Shown: positions 59,941 through 64,000 of the stretch, one piece after another
Position numbering within the stretch: position 1 is the stretch's first letter
Layout: every line of letters starts with the position of its first letter
Origin: an uncultured Bacteriovorax sp.
GTDB taxonomy: Bacteria > Bdellovibrionota > Bacteriovoracia > Bacteriovoracales > Bacteriovoracaceae
Reading direction: 5' to 3'
Assembly: GCA_946481315.1 (NCBI GenBank)
Contig: CAMLMH010000002.1
Span: 432,686 to 496,685 of the forward strand
Length of the DNA stretch: 64,000 nucleotides
Made by a program: the position numbers and the translations under genes
The notes under the pieces: model-generated
The model's database searches: none
The model's input: the letters and a program-made list of their open reading frames with translations, nothing else
What the model was told of the DNA's origin: nothing

Positions 59941-60873
59941 TTAATCGTTTAGTGATTCAAGGTATCTTTCTGCCCGAATAGCGGCCTGACAGCCAGATCC
60001 AGCAGCCGAGATGGCCTGACGGTAATACGGATCCTGAACATCTCCACAAGCAAAAACACCAGGTACAGATGTATCGGGGTGACCACCAGCGGTTTTGATA
60101 TAGCCGTGTTCATCGAGGGCCAGCTGGCCTTTTAAGAATTTAGTATTTGGTTCATGACCTATTCCCAGAAAGAATCCATCTGTTTTACGGTCATAGACTT
60201 CATTTGTTTTGTTGTTCAAAACTTTAAGTCCTGTTACTCCGCCTTCATCAAAAAGAATTTCTTTAACCTCAGTGTTCCAGATCACTTCAATTTTTGGATT
60301 GTTGAAAGTGCGCTCCTGCATTGGTTTTGAAGCACGGAAACTGTCACGACGATGAAGCAGATAAACTTTCTCAGCAAAACGAGTCAGAAAATTTGCTTCT
60401 TCCAAAGCGGTATCACCACCCCCAACAACGTGAACAACTTTATTGCGATAGAAGAATCCATCACATGTCGCGCAGGCAGAAACACCTTTGCCAATCAAGG
60501 CCATTTCGTTTGGTAGCCCCAGGTATTTGGCCGAAGCACCGGTGGATATGATGAGTGTCTCAGCGAGGTAAGCTTCACCGTTTTCGCAGGTAACGGCGAA
60601 TGGTCTTTTGCTTAGGTCAACGTCTGTGACTTTTGTTGAAAGAAATTGTGTTCCGAAACGGCCGGCCTGCTTGCGCATTTTATCCATGAGTTCCGGGCCC
60701 ATGACACCTTCTGGAAAGCCTGGGAAGTTTTCTACGTCAGTAGTTGTTGTTAATTGTCCGCCCGGCTCATGTCCTTCTATAACCAAAGGATTGAGTCCAG
60801 CACGAGAAGCATATAGGGCCGCAGTATAACCGGCCGGGCCCGAGCCGATAATAATCACTTCTTTTTTAATCAT
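59941..60873 (-). CDS. trxB: thioredoxin reductase, 310 aa
   Basis: NADPH-dependent FAD enzyme keeping thioredoxin reduced. FAD motif IIIGSGPAGYTAALYASRAG (residues about 7-26), redox CATC (ACATCDGFF, about 134-142), NADPH motif VVGGGDTALEEANFL and C-terminal GVFACGDVQDPYYRQAISAAG. Full length. Upstream on the same strand is a 72-aa gene 6 bp away; the two are probably co-transcribed. Confidence 0.96.
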   Translation of the reverse strand: MIKKEVIIIGSGPAGYTAALYASRAGLNPLVIEGHEPGGQLTTTTDVENFPGFPEGVMGPELMDKMRKQAGRFGTQFLSTKVTDVDLSKRPFAVTCENGEAYLAETLIISTGASAKYLGLPNEMALIGKGVSACATCDGFFYRNKVVHVVGGGDTALEEANFLTRFAEKVYLLHRRDSFRASKPMQERTFNNPKIEVIWNTEVKEILFDEGGVTGLKVLNNKTNEVYDRKTDGFFLGIGHEPNTKFLKGQLALDEHGYIKTAGGHPDTSVPGVFACGDVQDPYYRQAISAAGSGCQAAIRAERYLESLND

Positions 60874-60879
60874 GGTATT

Positions 60880-61098
60880 TTACTCAGTTAAAGCTTTGAA
60901 GGCTTCAGCTGCTTCCTCTTCTTGTTTAACTTTGATTTTTACTTCCAGGGGACGGTCATCCAGCTCCGGGTGCAATTGATAGTAAGCACTAACCGTAGTG
61001 AGTTCATCCGGATGTGCTGCTTCTGCCGTCGTTTTGAAAGCTTCACCAGTCATGGTGCATTCGTATTTATAGATTTTTTTAATCTTTTTCTTGCTCAT
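60880..61098 (-). CDS. small conserved-looking protein, 72 aa
   Basis: No family recognised. Starts with Lys-rich KKKIKKIYKYEC and continues TMTGEAFKTTAEA then acidic/Lys mix. Hydrophobic content is low, so a soluble cytoplasmic protein. Good SD (GTAAGGA) and tight linkage to trxB support it as real. Confidence 0.65.
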   Translation of the reverse strand: MSKKKIKKIYKYECTMTGEAFKTTAEAAHPDELTTVSAYYQLHPELDDRPLEVKIKVKQEEEAAEAFKALTE

Positions 61099-61211
61099 AA
61101 AGAGTCCTTACGTTGAATGGAATTACCAGAATAGTTATAGAAAATTATTCGCGGTGAAGCAAGGAATTCCCTCGTATATGCATGGCGTATTATTGTGCTA
61201 CACTTTTCATT

Positions 61212-62774
61212 ATGAAAACATTTAGTCTACGCTTGATTTTAGGTTTGTCGCTGCTTATTTCTCGCCCCCTTTTTGCCCTTTCTCTGGAAGAGATTAAGGT
61301 GGCCGACGTGTCGAGTTCGGGACAAAGCATTCTAGTCGACACTGGGGAGCTTGAATCATTGAAAGAGGGGACTTTTGGGCGTTTTTATGTGCAAACAGGC
61401 CCTATTACCCACCCCGTCATTTTTCTTGTCGCTGAAGGAGAGCTGGTAAAAGCTTTTCCCCGTAAATCTTACTGGTTGATGCGAAAAGTTCATTTACCGG
61501 AGCAAATCAAAAAATCAGCGAGCATGCTCTTATTAAGCAGTGATGCTGTCTCACAAGGCCGGCCGCTCAAAATCAAAACCCGCACAGTCGTGGCCTCAAG
61601 TGAAGATTATCGAGATGTGGACGATTTTCTGGCCCAAAATAAAGAAAATGTTCCCGACCGCCTCATTCGTGAGGCAAATAATTATGAAACCAGCGAAGAA
61701 ATGTTTGAGGCAGACCCTGTTCCCGAGGCCGATGTGGAAGTGGCCACCTATGAGGGATTCAAGAACAAATCGCAAACCTATTACTCAGAAGAATACGGGG
61801 ATCTTACGGCCCAGCGATACTTTATTGGTAACACAGAAGTTCGATTGGGAGATATTAAAAAAGCAGAGGATAAAAAGCTTCTGGACTCTATGGGAAAAGG
61901 CTACGAGCAACAAGTCGCAAACATGAAATATGGTGTGAAAGATTTCTACCGTAATCAGGAGAAACTTCCGGGTATGCGAGAATTTAATAAATCCATAACC
62001 GTAACCTCTACTTATGATCAGGTACGCGAAGAAAAGAAAAGGGAAACGGAAGTATCTCCGCGGGCCCTGGCCAAAAAAGAGCGTGATGGTGAAAACTGGT
62101 CTGCTGATCTCGATACACAATCATTGAGAAAATATTTTATCAGTACCGGTCTGGAGCGCGAAGTCCGTCGCCGGGAACTTGCTCTCAATGAGCTCGATGG
62201 ACACGAAATCATGTTTCATTATTCAGGCTCGGTCATTGATCAATCTTCGGCCAGTGATCCCAATTACCGCGGTCTGGGATATCAACTGGGACTGGGATAC
62301 GAGTTACATCTTTCACGAACCGGACAGGAATGGAAACAGTGGTCACTGCAATTTATTCTGGAAAGAGGAGTCGTGGATACAGATATAGGGGGAGTCAACG
62401 GCCGCAGTGAAGAGGGCTTTTACGGCGGATATCTCAATTACTATTTTCTTAATAATCCGCTGACCCTCAATTCTCTGATCGGTTTAGTCGGAGTTGGTAT
62501 GAAAATCGGGGCTGCCGATATCTCTTCACCAGACATGAGTAAAGAATACTCTTTCCGCGTCTTGAATTTGCCATCAGTTCAACTTCTCTCCAAATATCGC
62601 TTCAGAACGGGAGATCTGGCAGAAGATACTGTTAACATCGGGGCCAGCGCGAATTTTGGAATGCAGCTGGACTTCAAACGTTATACGACAAATGACATTT
62701 TAGAAGACAATATTAATGGAAAATTTAGTAACACAGACTTAAAATATTATCTGGGAATGAGTGTTTATTTCTAG
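61212..62774 (+). CDS. exported protein with C-terminal beta-barrel, 520 aa (paralog of next gene)
   Basis: Signal peptide over residues 1-22 (FALSLEE cleavage). N-terminal ~70-residue beta domain (EIKVADVSSSGQSILVDTGE, EGTFGRFYV) resembles FlgT-like/SH3-like extracytoplasmic domains; a charged, helical linker; then about 12 amphipathic strands (YQLGLGYELHL, WSLQFILERGVV, FGMQLDFKRY) ending in DLKYYLGMSVYF, a BAM-type terminal Phe. Likely an outer-membrane protein. Start ATG 61212 is favoured for its proper signal peptide, but the SD is poor. Same overall plan as the 62787 gene, so a tandem duplication. Confidence 0.7.
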   Translation: MKTFSLRLILGLSLLISRPLFALSLEEIKVADVSSSGQSILVDTGELESLKEGTFGRFYVQTGPITHPVIFLVAEGELVKAFPRKSYWLMRKVHLPEQIKKSASMLLLSSDAVSQGRPLKIKTRTVVASSEDYRDVDDFLAQNKENVPDRLIREANNYETSEEMFEADPVPEADVEVATYEGFKNKSQTYYSEEYGDLTAQRYFIGNTEVRLGDIKKAEDKKLLDSMGKGYEQQVANMKYGVKDFYRNQEKLPGMREFNKSITVTSTYDQVREEKKRETEVSPRALAKKERDGENWSADLDTQSLRKYFISTGLEREVRRRELALNELDGHEIMFHYSGSVIDQSSASDPNYRGLGYQLGLGYELHLSRTGQEWKQWSLQFILERGVVDTDIGGVNGRSEEGFYGGYLNYYFLNNPLTLNSLIGLVGVGMKIGAADISSPDMSKEYSFRVLNLPSVQLLSKYRFRTGDLAEDTVNIGASANFGMQLDFKRYTTNDILEDNINGKFSNTDLKYYLGMSVYF

Positions 62775-62786
62775 GAGTGTGATTTG

Positions 62787-63947
62787 GTGAAATCAGGAAT
62801 AATTCTTTCGCTGTTGTTAACTTTTGGTCTGCAGTCAGCGCATGCCTTGGAAATTGATGAAAAACTGACACTTCGTTTTTTGAAAGTCTCCAGCACCAAA
62901 AAAACGGTCCTTATTAACCGCGGCGCCGAAGACGGACTGGTTGTCGGTGACCATGCTAAATTTTTTATCACCGCTGGAGTTGTGGCCCGGGGAGTTGCCG
63001 AAAAAGTTTCTCCATCTCGTTCAATCTGGTCACTTTACCGTGTTGTAGATCCAAATGAAATAACTGAAGACAAGGTTCTCAATTTGAAAATCGCTTCACC
63101 GGTTAAAATTACAGATGACCCGACCAAAAGCATGAAAGAAGAGGAAATTCCCGGCGGTACTGAGAGCATGAATATGGACGCTGACGCTAAATCTTCGGCA
63201 GCTGACGAATCATCAACAAAGGAAATTGTCGTCGATGAAGCCGATCAGGCAGAATTAGAAGAAATGGGGATGGAACCTTCTGCTCCGACAAAAAAAACTA
63301 ATACTAAAACAATGACGGGTAAAACACCTGGGGCGGCCAGTGAGGAGATTTTAGAACTTCCTTCGAAGATGGGCACCAACAGAAGTGATAACTGGGAATT
63401 GTGGGGAATGCTCTATATTAATTCTTTGTCCGGCAAGAATGAAACAACCACTACTTCCTCAGATGTTTCCGCTTCGACAATTGATTTTTCCGCGGGATTA
63501 GAACGTTACTTTCTAGACTCACCGTCATTCATTAAAGATCTCTCTTTCACGCTTTTTATTCACAAAAGAACAACTGAAAGCGGAAGTGACGTGACCATTA
63601 CCAATGACTGGACAGAATTTGGGATCGGGGCCAATTATCACTTTTATAACCCCGCTTATGCACTAAATCGCCCAGTTCTATTTGGATCTTTTACTGTCGG
63701 AAAGGGGAGCGAATCCAATGAAAGTGCCGTTCCTAATACGACAACGACTCCGGTTACAGAAGAAGGTGACAGTATGTTCTTCTCTCTGGGAATTGGGGCG
63801 AAGTATACTCTCAATAACGGCTTTGGTGCACGTGCTGTTCTGGATTATTATTCTTCTAAGGAGACATACAGCTACAGTGATGGCTCTGAAACAGAACGCT
63901 CACTGGCCGGTCCTCGACTGCAATTTGGATTGTCTTATAGGTTTTAA
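62787..63947 (+). CDS. exported protein with C-terminal beta-barrel, 386 aa (paralog of previous gene)
   Basis: Signal peptide (VKSGIILSLLLTFGLQSAHA), then a beta domain (LRFLKVSSTKKTVLINRGAED, GLVVGDHAKFFITAG) of the same kind as in the preceding protein, an acidic/Thr linker at about 110-200, and a barrel part ending LQFGLSYRF, a BAM-type C-terminus. GTG 62787 (AGGAG 9 nt upstream) or TTG 62784. 12 bp after the previous stop. Function unknown. Confidence 0.7.
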   Translation: MKSGIILSLLLTFGLQSAHALEIDEKLTLRFLKVSSTKKTVLINRGAEDGLVVGDHAKFFITAGVVARGVAEKVSPSRSIWSLYRVVDPNEITEDKVLNLKIASPVKITDDPTKSMKEEEIPGGTESMNMDADAKSSAADESSTKEIVVDEADQAELEEMGMEPSAPTKKTNTKTMTGKTPGAASEEILELPSKMGTNRSDNWELWGMLYINSLSGKNETTTTSSDVSASTIDFSAGLERYFLDSPSFIKDLSFTLFIHKRTTESGSDVTITNDWTEFGIGANYHFYNPAYALNRPVLFGSFTVGKGSESNESAVPNTTTTPVTEEGDSMFFSLGIGAKYTLNNGFGARAVLDYYSSKETYSYSDGSETERSLAGPRLQFGLSYRF

Positions 63948-63950
63948 ACT

Positions 63951-63978
63951 GCCCCACTTGTGTGGGGCTCACTTTTTT
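63951..63978 (+). terminator. intrinsic terminator after the barrel gene
   Basis: GCCCCAC-TTGT-GTGGGGC stem at 63951-63968 followed by TCACTTTTTTG. Three bp past the TAA of the 62787 gene. Confidence 0.85.
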
Positions 63979-64000
63979 GTAGAATGCAATCATAATTCTT

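Noticed and set aside
1..64000. CRISPR array, prophage, integrative element, tRNA or rRNA genes
   Set aside because: No regular direct repeats, phage structural genes, integrases or recognisable RNA genes were seen by reading; a tRNAscan/Infernal run would be needed to exclude divergent ones.

Overview
This 64 kb window looks like a chromosomal piece of a Gram-negative, envelope-rich deltaproteobacterium-like bacterium. The best guess is the Bdellovibrionota (Bdellovibrio/Bacteriovorax relatives). The evidence is indirect: moderate GC, many large secreted proteins and lipoproteins without recognisable families, outer-membrane beta-barrels, and a complete mevalonate segment. No rRNA, tRNA, CRISPR array, prophage or complete insertion sequence was seen. 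Taxonomic placement is inference.

Layout. 1-5.1 kb: truncated UvrD/Rep-type helicase, then a co-directional set encoding two-subunit class I fumarase (alpha subunit with a lysine/alanine-rich histone-H1-like tail) and acetoacetyl-CoA synthetase. 5-20 kb: envelope region with an outer-membrane barrel, a three-gene operon (1053-aa secreted coiled-coil protein, gluzincin-like metalloprotease lipoprotein, small anchored protein), undecaprenyl-diphosphatase UppP and a giant Cys-rich lipoprotein of about 1670 aa. 20-29 kb: CinA, a FAD dehydrogenase, a seven-repeat propeller-like protein, a CrtI-like flavoprotein, a RAYT-type transposase-like protein coupled to a GNAT acetyltransferase, then FabG, FabZ-like and FabI-like genes. 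30-40 kb: a tightly coupled eight-gene minus-strand operon: GbsR/MarR-type regulator, KAS II, ACP, second CrtI-like flavoprotein, OleA, OleB, OleC, OleD. 40-51 kb: small acidic and disordered proteins, DOMON-like protein, exonuclease III, malate dehydrogenase, cyclic-nucleotide-binding protein, SGNH-like protein, a U32 pair and a THUMP RNA methyltransferase. 52-58 kb: RsmI-like methylase, then type 2 IPP isomerase, HMG-CoA reductase, GYDIA-family GHMP kinase, diphosphomevalonate decarboxylase and mevalonate kinase. 58-64 kb: enoyl-CoA hydratase-like protein, TlpA-like lipoprotein, small Cys-rich lipoprotein, thioredoxin reductase and two related beta-barrel proteins.

How it fits together. The most interesting unit is the ole operon. 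OleABCD normally condenses two fatty acyl chains head-to-head into a long-chain olefin. Here it carries its own ketosynthase, acyl carrier protein, CrtI-like redox enzyme and regulator, and a nearby second locus has a second CrtI-like enzyme and a reductase/dehydratase/reductase set. Together they could form a dedicated acyl-chain assembly and condensation pathway. Acetoacetyl-CoA synthetase and the mevalonate operon draw on the same acetoacetyl-CoA pool. HMG-CoA synthase is not in the window.
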